From Anammoximicrobium sp964645045 (lineage in GTDB: Bacteria > Planctomycetota > Planctomycetia > Pirellulales > Pirellulaceae), in the NCBI GenBank assembly GCA_964645045.1, contig CAZXYZ010000057.1:1-64000 (forward strand): DNA of 64,000 nt, read 5' to 3'. This document shows, one piece after another, positions 1-15,000 of this stretch. Within the stretch, counting starts at the first letter, position 1; each line of letters starts with the position of its first letter. The position numbers and the translations under genes are program-made. The notes under the pieces were generated by a model. The model ran no database searches. It was not told the origin of the DNA and saw only the letters and a program-made list of their open reading frames with translations.

Positions 1-3000
1 GCTGCCGCCTGCGCCGCCCGCGCCGCCGCCGCCCGGCGAGCCGCCGCCGCCGCGCGGCAGGTAGACGATCAGTTCGCCGAGATTTTCGGGCAGCCAGACG
101 GTCCCGTTCGTGCCGCCGGCCCCGCCCGCGCCGCCCGCCCCGGCCCCGCCGCCGGCGCCGCCGCCGGGGCCCGCCGCCGGGCCGTTGGCCGACAGCAAGA
201 GCTCGGCGTGCGGATCGATGTACACGTCGTCGCCGGCCTGGATCGACAGCGGCCGCGAGCCGGTCACCGTGATCGTGTCGCCGCCGATGTGCAGGTCGCC
301 CAGCACCAGGAACCGCGCCACGCCGCCCTGCACGTCCGCTACGAACGGCGTGCCGTAGAACGTGTTCGCCGCGTCGTCATCGCCGGTGATCGTCAGTGCG
401 TCCGTGTCGATGACCACGTTGCGTACGCCAGCCCACGGCTGCGGCCCGGCTGCGGGCGCCACCGTTTGGAACGGGCTGCCGCCCACGTCCGCCACGACGG
501 CCGTGTTCGGACCGCGGACGAAGAACTTGGCGTCCGGGCTGTGATAAGCCGAGTCCGGCCACGTCACCAGCACTTCGTATTGCCCCGGATCGAGATCGCG
601 GAACGTCCATCCCGCGGCACTGTCGTCGGCGACGCCCGGACGGAACCGGTAGTCGTCCTCCCACGCGCCGGCGTAGGCGTGCAGGTTCGCCTGCCAGTCC
701 GCCAGCAAGTTGAAGCCGGCATCGCCGTCGTCGATCAGCCGCCAGCCGTCCAGGTCTTCGATGTTGCTGATGAAGTTGTTTTCCAGGTCGAGGATTTCCA
801 GCCGACTGAGCTTGGTTAGCGGCCGCACGTCGGAGATCACGTTGCCGCGCAGGCTGAGGTACTTCAGATCGCCCTGCGCCAGCAGCGGCGACAGGTCCTC
901 GATCCGGCCCAGCGTTCCCTGGCCGAGCCGCAGAGCGCCCGCGGGGACCGGCTGTTCCGGCCCGTTCGGCGGATCGAAGCGGAGGACCGGGGCGGCCGTT
1001 TCGGCAAAGTAGCTGACGGTATGCCAGCCCGGCGTCAATTCCAGCGGCTTGACCACGGGCGGCAGTCCCGGGTCGACGTCGTCAAAGGCCATCAGGCCGT
1101 CGATCTGCACCACGCTGTCGTCGGTATCGTCGGTCGTGAAGGTGTACCAGCCGGCGACGGGAGCGTAGAAGTAGCCGAATCCGCCGCCCGAGCCGGAGCT
1201 GCTCCACGTGACCAGACCGGCTTCGTCGTTGTCCAGGCTGAGCAGCGTCAGGCCGCGTTCGGGCGCGGCCGGGTCCGCCGTCGGGTAGGTCAGATCGGCG
1301 ACCTGGTCGAGGACCAGGTTGGCCCCGTCGAAGGACAGCCGCTCCAAGTGCAGCAGCAGTTGGAGCGCCGACAGGTCGGTCACGCCCACGTTGAAGTCCA
1401 TCGCCAGGTTCCGCAATTCGGCCGCGCCGTAGGGGAAGCCGGTGGTGTCGCCCGAGTCGGACGTGCCGGGGCGCAGTTCGTCCAGCGCCGTGGCCGGAGC
1501 CCACAGGGCATCGTCCAGGTTGTTGCCGGCCAGGTTCAGCGTGATCAGGTTGATCGCGTACTTCAAGCCGGTCAAGTCGGCGACGTGCAGGTTGCTGGCG
1601 TCCAACTCCGGCAGTTCCGCCAGGCTGCTGGCCCAGATGCGCTGCGACCAGGGGAAATTCGGGGCGTCGGGCAGACTGAATTCGGTCCGCGGGCTGCCGT
1701 GCGGCACGTGGATGACAAAGGTCCGGCCGCCGGGCTCGCTGTCGTACCGTTCGGTGACGGGGTAACCGAGGGCCCGGGCCAACGCAACCCGCAGGCCGTC
1801 GTCGGTGATTCCGATCAAGACGTCGGTCGGGCGCAGCAGCTCGTCGGACCGTTCGCTGTCGGCGGGCGGGATGATCTTCTCGCCGAACTCCTGGTCGCGG
1901 ACTTCAAACGGCTCGGCGACGAACCGGTCGCGGCCGCTGGCGCCGCGCAGCCGGTCGATGCCTTGGTTGCCGACCAGGATGTCTTCGCCTTCGTCGCCGT
2001 TGATCCGGTCGCGGTCGGGCTGGGGATGACTGTAGCCCTGGGACGGCGCATCGATGGCGATCTGGAAATCCAAGTCTTCCGCCAGCGGCCCGTCCGGGTT
2101 GTACACGCGCAGGTAGAAGCCGCCAGCGTCCAGGTTCCGCAGGTCGATGATCGACCGCTCGCGCGCCACCAGCCGGCCGTCCTCCGTGTACAGATCGGCG
2201 ACCAGGCCCGGGATGCGTGGGACAACTTCCAAGCCCGTGCGCCCCGTCCAGCCGACGCCGGCCAGTTGGATCGCCAGGTCCTCGCCGCCGGCGATGTTCT
2301 CGACGCGCACCGTCAGACGCGTCTCCCCGCGGGCCAGCGCGGCTTTCACGGCGGCGGTCAGGTCGAACTCGGCCACTTCCGCGTCCACGCCCAGCGTCAG
2401 CATCGAGGCCGCCCGCGTCTGCCGGTCGGCGTCGGTCGGCTTGTCGTCGCCTTCGCCGGCCAGCACGCTGACGGTCAGCGGCAGCGGCGGCGGGACCAGG
2501 GCGTCGAACCGGACGGCGCCCAGTTCCGTGGCGACCCACAGCCGGCCCTGCGACTGGAAGAAGACTTGCCCGCCCAGCGCGGTCAGGCCGTAGGGATACA
2601 CGCCTTCGCTGCCGGGCACGACGTGCGTGTTCGCTTCCGTGCCGTCGGTCGCGTACAAGGTTCCGGCGGAGGCGAAAAACAGCCGCGAGCCGCCGGCCGT
2701 GGTCACGGACGTGAGGTCCGTGGGGTACGCTCCGGCGCTGCCGGGGGTCAGATCGGCCACGCGTTCCGCCGCAGCGCCCTGCACCCGCCACAGTTCGCGG
2801 CCCGTACTGCCGTCGGCGGCGGAGAAGTACAGCGCGTCGCCGGCCGGCGTCAGGTAGTACGGGTGCGAGCCCGTAACCTGGCCCGGAACCGTCACGGTGA
2901 CCCAGGTGAACGTCGGGACGAACACGCCGCCGATCCACTGATAACCGGTGATCTGCCACGACCCGTACGAGGTCGGATCCTGGTCCGGCAGGCCGATGTT

Positions 3001-6000
3001 GGCCAGTACCGCGGGCGCGAACGGCGCGGTCAGGTTCGCCTGCCACAGCTCGCGACCGACGAGTCCGCTCTGCGTCGTGCTGCCGTCGGCCGCGTCCTGG
3101 GCGGCGAACACCAGCCGGCCGTCGAACCACGCCAGGCCGCTGGGCGACGTGCCGTTGCCGGGGATGTTCGTCATCTGCGCAAACGCGGCGCCGTCGAACT
3201 GGAAGACCTCGCGGTCGCCCGTTCCGGCGGCCGTCTCGGCGGCGAAGACCAGCGTCCCGCCGGCCGCGATCAGATTGCTGGGCGAGCGGAACGACTGGCC
3301 GGGCAGCAATTCCGGAGCCGGACCGGCCGCGTGCCGCCACAGCGCGTAGCGCTCGGCCGCCTGGTCGTAGGCCACGAAGTACAGGGTCCCGCCGGCCGGC
3401 GTCAGCTGGTGCGGCGCGATGCCGTCCGGCCCGCTGGCCGCTTCCAACGCCTGCGTGCCGCCGCCGGTCCCGTCGCTGATCCACAGTTCGTCGCCCAAAC
3501 TCTCGGAGTAGGCGCTGAAATACAGCCGGCTGCCGGTCTGCGACGACTGCTGGCCGGCGCTGAATGACTCCAGACCGCTGTCCAGCACGCGGATCACGGA
3601 CACGGCTTCGCTCGTGCCCGCAATCTGCAACGTGTTCCGCGCTTCAGCCGCGTAGCGCGATACGGCCAGCAAGGTCGGTGACAGGCCCTGTGCCGCCAGC
3701 GCCGCGCCGGCCGCCGCCTGCACGTCGGCCGCCAGATCGTCCAGCGAGCCGTTGCCTTCCAGGCTGAGGAAATTCAGCGCCAGCGTCAGTTGGACCGTCC
3801 GGCCGTCGTTCAGGACCAGTTCCAACTGCAGCGGCACGGACGCGGGCGGGATGCCGTCGCTCAGCAGCTGGGCGTCGGCCGGCCGCCCGCCCGTCAGCAA
3901 CAGTTGCAGCGTCCCTTGCTCGCGGCCGTCGAAGCCCAGCGCCGCGAAGGGCCCGATCGCCAGTCCGATCAAGTCGGGATCCTGGTCGGCGACAAAGCGG
4001 AGCACCGGCGGCTCGCCGTCGTACGCAACCTCCGCCCGGATCGCCGCCGGATCCAGGCCGTTGGCCGGCAACTGCTCCTGCAACGCCGCGTCGAGGTCTT
4101 CGGCCAGTTGGCCGATGTCGGTGTTTTCGCCCGTTGGCGGCACCTGCACCACAACCGTCTGTTGCTCGCCGCCGATGCGGGTCACGGTCAGCTGCAGGGT
4201 CAATCCCCGGTCGAAGGTCAGTTGCGGCACGTCGCTGGCCGTCAGGTTGACGTGCGGCACGGCCTGCGCGTTGTCGTCAAAGCCCATGTCCGCCCCGCCC
4301 TCGATGCGCAGTTGGACGAAGCCGGATTGGCCCAGGAACAGGAGCCGGTCACCGTCGGGCACGGCTTGAATCGCCGTGCCGGCGTAGCCGTTGTCGGTCA
4401 GCCACGCGCCCAGGTGACTGTTGATGTCGCCGCTAAAGGCAGCCCAACCGCCCCCGCTGTCGTTGTTGTCGCGGAGCTGTTCCAGCGTCAGATTGACCGG
4501 GATGTTCACCGCCGTGCCGTCCGGCTCGACTCCGACCAGCCCAAACGCGTAATCGGCCGCTGGCCGGCCGCTGGCGGGGCCGTCGTTCGCGCCGACCAGT
4601 GTCGCCGTGCCAGGGACCGCCGTCAAGTTGTACGCCGACGTGACCGCCAGGTCCTTCACCTTCGTCGTGCCCGCTTCGGTCCCGTCCGTCCGCCACAGCT
4701 CCAGCTTGTTCAAGCCGGGGTTGGCCGTAAAGTACAGCACGCCGCCCACGTCGACCAGATTGCTCGGATTCGAGGCGCCGGCCCCGGGCAGCAGGTCGCG
4801 GACCAGACGCGTGCCGTCGACCGTCCCGTCCGTGGTCCACAACTCGTTGCCGATGCCGTCGACATAGCCCGTGAAGTACATCCGCCCGCCGGACGCCGTC
4901 AGGTTGCTGACGCCGGTCGGGGCCGGCCGCGGCGCCACCGCACCGGGCACGTCCAGGACCAGCCGGGCTTGGCCCACCGCGTCCGGGTTGCCGACGAAAT
5001 CGAGGAACCGGCCGAGATCGAATTCCAGAATCGCGCCGCTGACGACCTGGGCGTTGACCGCATACTGCCGGCTGTCGGTGCGGTACGGCTTCCGCGCTAC
5101 GCCCGGTTGCACGTTGCCGGCCGCGCCCTGGATGCCGCCCAGGAACTGGACCGTGCCGCCGCCGCTGACGTAGCCGATCGCGCCCCGGTTGTCGGCCGTC
5201 GCCGAGCCGTCCTTCCAGCCCAGGTAATAGCCGCTGCCCACGGCGTCGCTGCCGGAGGTCAAACCGAAATCGAACGCCAGGCCTTCGTTCGGCCGCAGGC
5301 TGCGCGTCGTGCCGATGCCCGTGATCTCGTACCGCCCCTCCACGTCCCGCCGGAAGATCACGGGCGTCACGTCGCGCGTCGTGCCCGCGGTGAAATTGCC
5401 GCCGTAGGCCGACCAGCGGACGATTCGCCCGGCTTGGTAGAAAGCCGGTCCGGCGTACAGGCCGCCGGACGTCGCCTCCACGGCGCTGGCGGCGAACAAG
5501 TCGCCGCCGACGGTCTGCGGCGCAGCGGCCGTCACGGTGGGTTCGTCAACGGCGGGCCCGTTGATGCCTGCGGCTTCGATGAACTGCTGCCGCGCGCCCG
5601 GCGTGACGCGGATAAAACTGCCCGGCTGGCCGTCGCCCAGCGTCACGAAGCGGAACCAGCGTTCGTTCACGCCCGCGGTCATGGTAAAGTCGGTCGTGTC
5701 CGGAACCCCGTCGCCGTCGTAATCGTTCCGGAAGATCTCCGCCCGGCCCGTGCCGCGGTCGACCAGGTAGTCGCCGCTGCCGGTGATCGTCAGGTTCGTC
5801 AGGTCGACGATCTGGTCGCCCGGCGGCAGTCCCGGCGGCGCCGAAGCCCCGTAGACCACGAACACCTTGCCCGCGCCCGGCGTCAGGATCGTCGTCACGG
5901 CGTCGGAGCCGGGGGCCCCGGCCAGGATCTCGTCCATCCGGTCGCCGTTCAGGTCCACGCCGGGCTCGGCCGGCAAGACGCCGAAGCGGTCGAACTCGAA

Positions 6001-9000
6001 CTCGCCGCGGATCGCCGAGTTGGCGTCGCTCAGGTACGCATCGCGGCCCCGCTCGGCGATCGAAAACAGCACGTAGACCGTGCCCCGCTCGTCCACGTCC
6101 AGCAGGGCCGTCGAGCCGGCCGCCGTCAGCGTCCGGTACGGCTCGCCCACGATCAGGTCGGACACGCCGTCGCCGTTCAGGTCGCCGGCCGTCGCCTGCA
6201 ACACGCCGTGCTGGACAAACCCCTCGGGGATGCTGCCCGCATCGTCGCGCCGGACGGTGATCCAGGCGTCGTCGCCGCGGAGGATTGGCGCGTTGCCGCC
6301 CCAGCCCGGCCGGCCGTTGAAGATCAACAGACCGCCTTCGCGCGTCAGCGGCCCGGCGCGGCCTTCCGCCGTGCGGGCGACGGCGAAGTCGTCGTAGCCG
6401 TCGCCGTTCAAATCGCCCAGCGCGGCCGCGCCGCCGGCCAGCGAAATGTCCTGGATGATCAGGTCGCTGTCGTCGTCCAGCAGGATGCCGTGGCCGCCGC
6501 CCGTCCGGCCCGTGACCAGGTAGGCGCGGCCGATGTGCGGCAGCGACGGATCGGAAAAGACCGCGTAGTCCGGGTCCCGGAACAGCACGTCATCCAACCC
6601 GTCGCCGTTCACGTCGCCCACCACCATCGCCCGCACGCTCCGGCCGTTTTCCAGCGTGCCGGCGACGGTCGCGTTGAGGAATTCCTCGGCGACCGCCTGG
6701 CGATCCGAATCATCCCACGCAATCACCGCCTCCAGGTCCGTGCCGAAGGTGAACAGCCGGTTGCCCGCGGTGTCGATGGCAGTCCACAGGGATTCGCCGG
6801 AGACGATGAAGCCGTTGAACACGCCGCTCGGATACGTCAGCAGCACGTCGGCCAGGCCGTCGTCGTCCCAATTCAGCGTGGCCAGATCGAGTTGCTCGGT
6901 GACGATCCCGCCGCCGCCCGTAAAGTGCATCTGCCGCACACGGTTCTGGTCCTGGGCGTCCGCCACCAGGTTGACCCAATCGCGGTCGATGTAGCCGGGC
7001 AGTTCGAGCCCGCCGGCCGCGCCGCCCATGAGGACGGTGAGCACCGCGTCGCTGCCGCCCGCGCCGTCCTGGCGCATAAACACCAGGTCCGTCTTGCCGT
7101 CCCCGCTGACGTCGCCCATCCGCATGGCCGGCCGGCCGACGTCGGCGTCGATCACGAAATCGGCTTCCTCCCGCACGTCGGTCACATCGTCCAGCACGAC
7201 CGGCCCCAGCAGCACGTAGGTCGCGTCCTGACCGTAGACCAGCAAGTCCGGTTCGCGGTCGCCGTTGAAGTCGGCCAGTGGGACCGCGCCCGACAGCGCC
7301 TCGTCCTCGGCCGCCCCGCGGAGCCCGAACGCATCGCGGGCCGCCGGATTGGCGTCGGCCGTCACGTTGACGCCCGGAATGTCGCGCGGCCCGAAATCGG
7401 GCGCGATGGGCGTGGCGAGTTCCAGCTGGAAGAAGTCCGGCTCGACCGCCGTTTCCGCGGCCGCCGCGCCGGGGTCGGCCGCGGCCAAGCCGGTCCCTTC
7501 GTACAGCCGCAGGGCGTCGCCGGCCGGCCCCGTCACGGCCAACCGCGCGTAGCTCGCGCCGTCCTGCTCGAACGTGCCCAGCGGGCCGAAGAACAGGACT
7601 TGCGGCTGCGTCGTGCCGGGCGCCACGTGGCTGGCCCGGCCCGGCTCGATGACCATGTCGGCGGCGACCGCCAGGCGGGCCGCCAACTCGCTGCGGCTCT
7701 CCCGCACGCCGTTCTCCGCGTCCGTGACGCGGGCCCCGAAGTACACCGCCAGGGCCTGATGCTCCAGGGTGCTCCGCTGATTCAGCCGGCTGCCGGTCAG
7801 CAGCACCGCCGAGCCCAGGTCGGCGGCGCCGTCGCCGTCGAAATCGCCGATGGGCCGGTAGCGGCCGGCGGGCAACTCGATCGCGCCGCCGGCGGCGACC
7901 GCGTTGGCCACCGGGCCTCCGGCCAGGCCGCTGCCGCCGAAGAGGACGTAGCTGGCCGCACCGCCCGTGCTCAGCAAGTCGGGCGTGCCGTCCCCGTCCA
8001 CGTCGCCGGCGCCGTACACGGCGGGGCCGAAGCTGCCGCTGAACGTGACTTGCAGCGCCGGGCCCGCCAGGTCCGCGCCGCCCGCAAAGACGCGGACGGC
8101 GGCGCCGTCGGCCACCGCAAAGTCGGCGCGCCCGTCGCGGTCAAAGTCGCCCAAGCCGGCGACCGCGCCCGAACCGGGCAGCGAAAATGCCGGCGTGCCG
8201 GTGAACCGCTGCGTGTCCGGGTCGGTCTGCAGCAGCCAATTCTGCCGCGGCCGGCCGGAGTACACCAGCGTCTCGCCCGCCGCCGAAATCACCAGGTCGT
8301 CCCGGCCCGGCCCGCCGGCCTCGTCCGCCTGGACGACGTTCTCCAGCGGGATGAAGTCAAAGTCGTTGCCGCCCGCCGGGTCCCAGCCCAGATAGACGTA
8401 GCCGAAGTCGTCCGCCTGGAAGTAGTCCAGCACGATCTCGTGGTAGCCCTCGCCCAGCGTCAACGTGTGCGTGCTGACGATCGCGTCGGGGAAGCCGCTG
8501 TTGTCGGCGTCCACCGCCGTCCGATCGGCCTCGATCACCGGATTGCCGTCGACGCTCAGACGGTGCCCGTCGTCGCTGATCACGATCAAGGACACGCTGC
8601 CCGACGCCGCATCCCCCGGCGGGTCGAAAAACAACTGGCCGCGCCAGCGGACGGCGAAGTTCTCCTGGTACGCCGGCAGCGCCAAGGCCGGATTGCCGCT
8701 GGTGAAACCGTCGACCGCATCGACCGTCATGCCCCCGGTCACGAGGCCCGTATCCAGCCGCGTCAACGCCGGGCCGAAGCCCTGCACGGCGGCCGGTTCG
8801 CCGGCCCCGGTGATGGCCGGCGGAAGCGGGCCGTCAAAGTCCGTCGCCAGGACGGTCGTTCCCGTGCCGGCGTCGGAGACGCGGACCTGCAGATTGTCCA
8901 AGGCCCACGATTCGTCGCCGCCGCCCGCGTAGTTCGAACCGTGGCCGTAGATGCGGATCTCGGCCGTGCCGCCCGTGTGCGGGATCCCCGCGATCACCCC

Positions 9001-12000
9001 CGGACCCGTCAGGTCGTACAGCGAATCGGCGGCCGCGCCGAAGCCCAAGTCGCCGGCCCGCAGCTTCACGCCCGGCCCGGCATAGCTCTGCGCGCCGCCC
9101 ACATTCGAGAACGTCTCGTCGAAGACCAGCGTCCCGTCCACCTCGATCCGCAGCGCATCCGGCCCGTGGACCGCGTCGCTGCCGTCCCAGCCGCCGATCA
9201 GCGCCAGCACGAACCCCAGCTCCAGGCTGTCGTGCGCGGGCAGGTCCGTCAGCGTGATCACCGTCGCGTCGCCCGCGTCCCCCGCGTTGTGCAGGAAACT
9301 GCCGTCCACAAAGCTCGGGATGCGGTCCAAAACGGACGTGTCCAGATAATCGTAGTAGCTGCCGATCAGCCCCTGCGCCGACACGGCCGCGACGTTCTCC
9401 ACGCCCGCCGCTTGGACCGTGGCCGGGCCCAACACCGGGAAGAAAAGGTCTCGGTCGGTCGCGACGTTCAGCACGCCCCGCGCGTCGCGGAACAGCACGT
9501 CGGCCGGCACGACTTGCTTGGTGACGCTGCCCGGCTTCCGCCAGCTCAACGTCACGCCCGCCGCGCCGTAGTTCTCGAACATCGTCACCTGCAGGTTGTG
9601 GTAACCGGCCTCCAGTTGGACCGCGCCGGACTTCTCCAGTTCGGCGTGCAAACCGTCGTTGTCGACGATCGTGTTGCCGCCGATCGTCAGGCGGCTGCCG
9701 TCGTCGCTGCGGAGATAGAACGTGTACGTGCCGGCCTGTTCGATGTAGATCTGCCCGGTCCACCGCACGGCGAACCGGTCGTTCAACTCGGAGAATCCCG
9801 CGAAGCCGGGGCCGCTGGTCAGCGGAAAGGCGATCTGCGCGTCGGTCCGCGTATGGTTCGGCGTCAGCAGGTCGAAATCGATCTGGTCGAGGTCCGTCGC
9901 CGTCGAGTACCAGGGCAGCACGAAGTACTCGCCCACCAGGCCCTGGTCCGCGCCCTCCAGCGCCCCGCTGCTCCAGTCGCTCCGGCCGAACAGGACGTAC
10001 ACGCCCTGCTTGCTCATCTCCGCGGCCTTCGTGACGCTGATCGCCACGTCGGCCAGGCCGTCGCCGTCCAGGTCGCCGGCCGGTGTGATGATGCTGCGGT
10101 CCTGCGAGTTGGCGCCCAGCATCGGGGCCGGCAGCTCGATCGTCACCGCCGGCATGGCCGCGTTCAGGTCCAAGCCGGCCGCGGAGCCGAATGCGATCCG
10201 GGCGAACGTCCGCGGATGGTTCAAGTCGGCCAGGTTGACGAGGTTGTCCCGCACGGACACAATCGCGTCCTCGTAACCGTCGCCGTTGATGTCGCCCAGC
10301 GCGATCATCACCGGCTGGCCGGACAACTCGACCGCCGAATACGTCTGCGACGCTTCGGCGGCCGAAACGTGCAGCGTCTGGCCCAGCGTGCCGCCGAACT
10401 TGATCCGGTACTCGCCCGGTCCGAACGGCACGATCAGGTTGTCGGTCCCGCGGCGGTCGGCGACCGCCACCAAGTTCGGCGTCAACGTCCCGCGGAGCGT
10501 GCCGTGCAGCAGGTTCGCCGTCAGATCGCGGACCTGGTCCCCGCTTCGCAACAGGTCGGCGTCGGTCTGGTCCTCCAACCGCCAGTAGCCCTGCAGGCCG
10601 GTCTCGTCGCCTTCCAGCACCCGGTTGTAGGTGTCCTGGATTTCGGTCGCCGTGCGGGCCACGTTCCACACGCGGACTTCGTCCAGGCGGCCGTTGAAGA
10701 TCTGGTACGTGTCGCTCAGCCGCCCGCCGCCGATCCGCAGGTCGTTCTGCGCCAGGTCAAAGTCGCCCAGTGTGGCGAAGCCGATGTTCGCCAAGTCGTC
10801 GGCCTGGGCGCCGTTGACGTAGGTCGTGACGTGGCCCTGGTCGAACACGACGGCCACGTGCGTCCACTGGTCCAGCGGCGCCGTCGCGGCCGTCATGTGC
10901 CAGCCCCACCCCGCGCCGCCGGGTCCGGCGAACGAAAAGGCGATGCGGCCGTCGTTGAAGCGGCCCACGACGTATTCGCCGTCCTTGTTGATGATCGTCC
11001 CCACCCCGTTGGAGCCGTCGCCCGCCGGGTTGATCCACGCTTCCAGCGTGACCCGTTCGGTCATGGTCAGCGCCGCGCGTGGCGGCACGGTCACGAAATC
11101 GGTGGTCCCGTTCAATTGCAGCGACAGGCCGCGTTCGGCGTCCGGTTCGCCCGGCCGGGCGGCGACCTGGTTGGTAACTTGCAGCAGGTAATAATCCGGC
11201 ACGCCGGAGAACCGTTCGCGCGGGATCAGACTGAGGCCCGCGCCCGGATCGGTGTCCTCCGCCGGGTACAGGTACGCAATCAGCCGGTCGTCCGTTTCCT
11301 GCACGCCGCCTTCCACGGAGACCAGCGTCACGACCGACACCATGCCGGAGTCCAGCACCGCGCCGGCCGCGCCGCCGAACTGCAACTGGGCCTCGGCGGC
11401 CGGGATCACGTACCAATCGTCGCTGTCGCCCAGATGGAAGTTCAGCCGGTCGACGATGCTGCCGGCCCGCACGGCGGGCAGCGTCGCCGCAAACGGGGCA
11501 AAGTCGTTGCGGCTGGGCACGCCGTTGACGTTCGTGAACTCGAAGCGGTCCGGCTGCAGCAGCGTGTTGCCGGCCAGCAGGTCCGCGCCCGGCCCGCCGG
11601 TGATCTTGTCATTGCCGCCGCCGCCCATGATCAGGTCGGCCCCGTCGCCGCCGTCGAGGACGTCGTCGTAGGCGCCGCCGAACAGCCGGTCGTTGCCGTC
11701 GCCGCCGCGGATCGTCAGCGCGGCCGCCAGGAAACCACGCTGTTCCAGATCGCCGGGATCGAAGCCCCACTCGCTGACCACCCCGGGGAACAGGTACTCG
11801 GGATCGGCGTGGACCACGTCGTCGCCGGCCCGCGTGTCGATCTCCAGACGCTCGACGTGGACCGTCTGGAAGAAGGCAAAGTCCTGCAGCAGCAGCGGCT
11901 GGCCGCTGATCAGCGCCGCGAACTTCAGCTGCGTCAAGGCCGTGTTCGGCTGGCCGTTCACGGCCTCCTCGGCCCGGAATTCCAATTGGGCGCCGGCTGT

Positions 12001-15000
12001 CGCCAGCCGCAGCACGCCGTCCGGGTACTCGACGAAGATCCGGCCTTCCGCCGCCGTGCCCGCGAAGGTCATGTCGAGCGCCGCCCGCAAGTCGTCCGCC
12101 AGATCAGCGATGCTGGCGTTGGCCACATCCGGCGTCACGGTGACGGTCCGCGTGACTTGCGTGCCGTCGCCGCCGATCCAGGTCAGGTCGAAGACGGCGG
12201 CCCGATCGAGCCACCCGTTCTCCACGGCGCGCGAATCGGCGGAGATCGCCTCGCCGTCCGGCGCGAACTGCTGGTTGGCCACGTCCCATTGCAGCGACGT
12301 GAATTCGTAACGGTGCAGGAACCGGTTCCAGCGGACCGCCACGCTGTCCGGCACCGGCCGGCCTAGCCGGTCGTAGTCGCCGCCCAGGTACAGGACGCGG
12401 TCGTCGCCCGTGCCGCCGTCGAAGCGGTCGGTCAGCGTTGGGATGTAGGTCTCGGTCGTGCCTTTGATGAACGGCAGGCCGTCGGTCAGAATCTGGAACG
12501 TGTCGTCGCCTTCGCCGCCGAACAGCAGGTCCTCGGCCTGCCGGTCCAGCCCGCCGGTCAGCACGTCGTTGCCGGCCTGGCCGAAAATCCAGTCCTCGCC
12601 CGCCCCGCCTTGCAGGACGTCGTGGCCGGCGCCGCCCAGGATCACGTCCCGCCGCACTAGGTCGGTGCGCGTCGAGTAGCCGGTCGCGACCGGCTCGGCG
12701 GCGTCGATCTGCAGCGTCAGGTCGTAGACCGTCGGCACGCTGTTGTTCGACAGGACCTTCAGCAGGTACTCGCCCGCCGCCAGATTCGGAATCGGCAGCA
12801 CGCCCTGCCGCTTGCCCGACAGGTCGAGCACCGCGTGGCCCAGGTAACGGCGCTCGTCGATGGCCGGCGTCGTCGGATCGTCGCCGATGCCGACGTGCGC
12901 GACCAGTTCGTACCGGGCCGGAGCTCCCAAGGTGCGAACCCGCACGTAGTAGTCGCCGGCCGGCTTGCCTGCCAGCGCCGCCGTCAGCACTATGTCCGCC
13001 GTCTTTTCGGCCTGCCCCAACGAATGGCCGTCGCCGTCGAACAGTTCCAGCTCCAGCGAGCCGATCGACGTCAGGTCGCCCAGCAGGCTGATCCGGTCGT
13101 CCTCGCCCCCGGGCTCGGTCAGCCGGAAGCGGAACCAATCGAGATCGCCGAGGTCCGCCGGATTGCCCGGGTCCGGACCGCGGTCGACGGTCAGCCCGCG
13201 GATGCGGAGCAAGTTTTGGATCGATTGTTCATCCTTGAACTCGTAAGCCGTCTGCCGGGTTTCGTTGTCCCCGTCCGCATCGATCTTGTCCTGCGACACC
13301 AGCGTGGCGTAGTCGCCGACGCCGGTGGTCGTGCCGTCGTCGTTGACGCGGTACAGTTCGACCGTCAAGCCGTCCAGGTCGGATGCTCCGGCGGCCAGAA
13401 TCTGCGCGTCGGCCGCGGCCGGCGCGGACAGGGTGAACCGATACCAATCGACGTCGGCCGGGTTGTCCAGCGTCAGGCCCGTCAGCTTGACGCTCTCCGC
13501 CAGCCCGTCTTCGCCTCCGATCCGGTGCGCGTACTCGGGCAGATCGTTCCGCACGTTCAGATCGGCCGTGTCGACCAGGATGCTGTTCCCGCTGGAGATG
13601 CGGACCAGGTCGTCGCCGGCGCCGGCGTCGATCCAGACGGTCTTCTGTACGGTCGGCCCGACGTAGACCTGATCGTTCCCGTCCAAGGCATCCACCAGGA
13701 TCACCTCGAAGTCGGCCTCCGGCGGCAGCAGGCTTTCTTCCAGGGAAAGCCGGTCGAAGGCCAGATGTTCCAGTTCGCTCTGCAACGCGCGTTTCTGATC
13801 GTCGGTCAACGTATTGGCGACATAGCTCGCCGGCGTGTCTTCGGCATTGACGACCTGCTCGATCGCGAACGTCAGGTCCTCCGGATTCCAAACCGGATTG
13901 CCGTCCTCGTCGGTCGCCCCGAAATCCAGCTTCAGTTGCGCGGCGTAGCTGTAGTTCCCGTTGTTGTTCGTCAGCCGCGTGACCAGGTGCTTGTTTCGCA
14001 GCGGGCCGGGCTCGGTGACGTAATCGACGGTGATCACGTCGTCGGCGCCCGTGCCGCTGACGTACCAGACCTGGCCGGTCTCTTGGGCGTACTGCTTCCA
14101 CTGGTCGCCCAGCACGCCGCCGTCCAGCGACTCGAACAGGCTGCCGTCGGCCCGGAACAGCTTGTCGTCGCCGCCGTTGCCGAACAGGAAGCCGACCGTC
14201 GTGCCGCCGTACAGTTCGTCGTCCTCTTCCGAGCCCAGCATCCGGTCCAGGCCCGTGTCCTCCAAGGCGAACAGCGGGGCCGCGGCGTCGGCGTCGTTCA
14301 GGCCGTCGCCGTCCAGGTCGCCGTTGTCGTCCCGCAGCGTGCCGCCGTCGCCGGTGAACACGCCGAACTGCCGCAGCCGCAGGGCGATCGTCGCCCCGTT
14401 GGCGGTCGTCGTCAGCGTGAAATACGACTGGCCGCTGGACAGCACGGTGCCGGCGTCCACGAGTCCGCACAGCGGGCTGGCGGCGAGCTTGTCGCCGATC
14501 AGGCTGACCAACTCGCTCGGCGTATCGACCCCGGTCTGGTTGGCTTCGGCCGCCGTGACCGTCAGCGGCATTTCCTCGCCGCCATTGACTTGCACGGCGA
14601 AGTGCAGGTCGGCGCGCAGCGTGATGTCGGCCGGCAGCGGCGCGTAGCCCTTCAACTGGCCCGGCGTCGTCGGCGTGCCGGTAGCCGTCTGGTCTTTCAG
14701 CAGGTGCAACTGGGTGATGATCGGATTCGGATCGCGGCTCCACGCGAACAGCTGGTTCTCGCCGGGACCGCCGATCAGATCGTCGGCGCCTTGCCCGCCG
14801 AAGATCACATCCTGCTCGCCGGGCGAACCCGTCGTGCCGCTGTTGCCCCACAAGCGGTCGTTGCCGCCGAAGCCGTACAGCACGTCGCTGCCGTTGCCGC
14901 CGTCGATCCGGTCGCGGGCTTCGGTGCCCAGCAGCACGTCGTCGCCGGGGCCGCCGTCCAGGACGCCCACATAGTCGTCGCTGCGGGCGATCAAGTCGGT

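Noticed and set aside
3790..12366. A 2,858-codon open frame on the plus strand
   Set aside because: It is the antisense mirror of the giant minus-strand gene. High GC at third positions suppresses stops. Its translation is a low-complexity mix of R, V, A, Q and D without domains. Similar plus-strand frames at 1021, 12835, 18895, 22120 and 26062 are rejected for the same reason.
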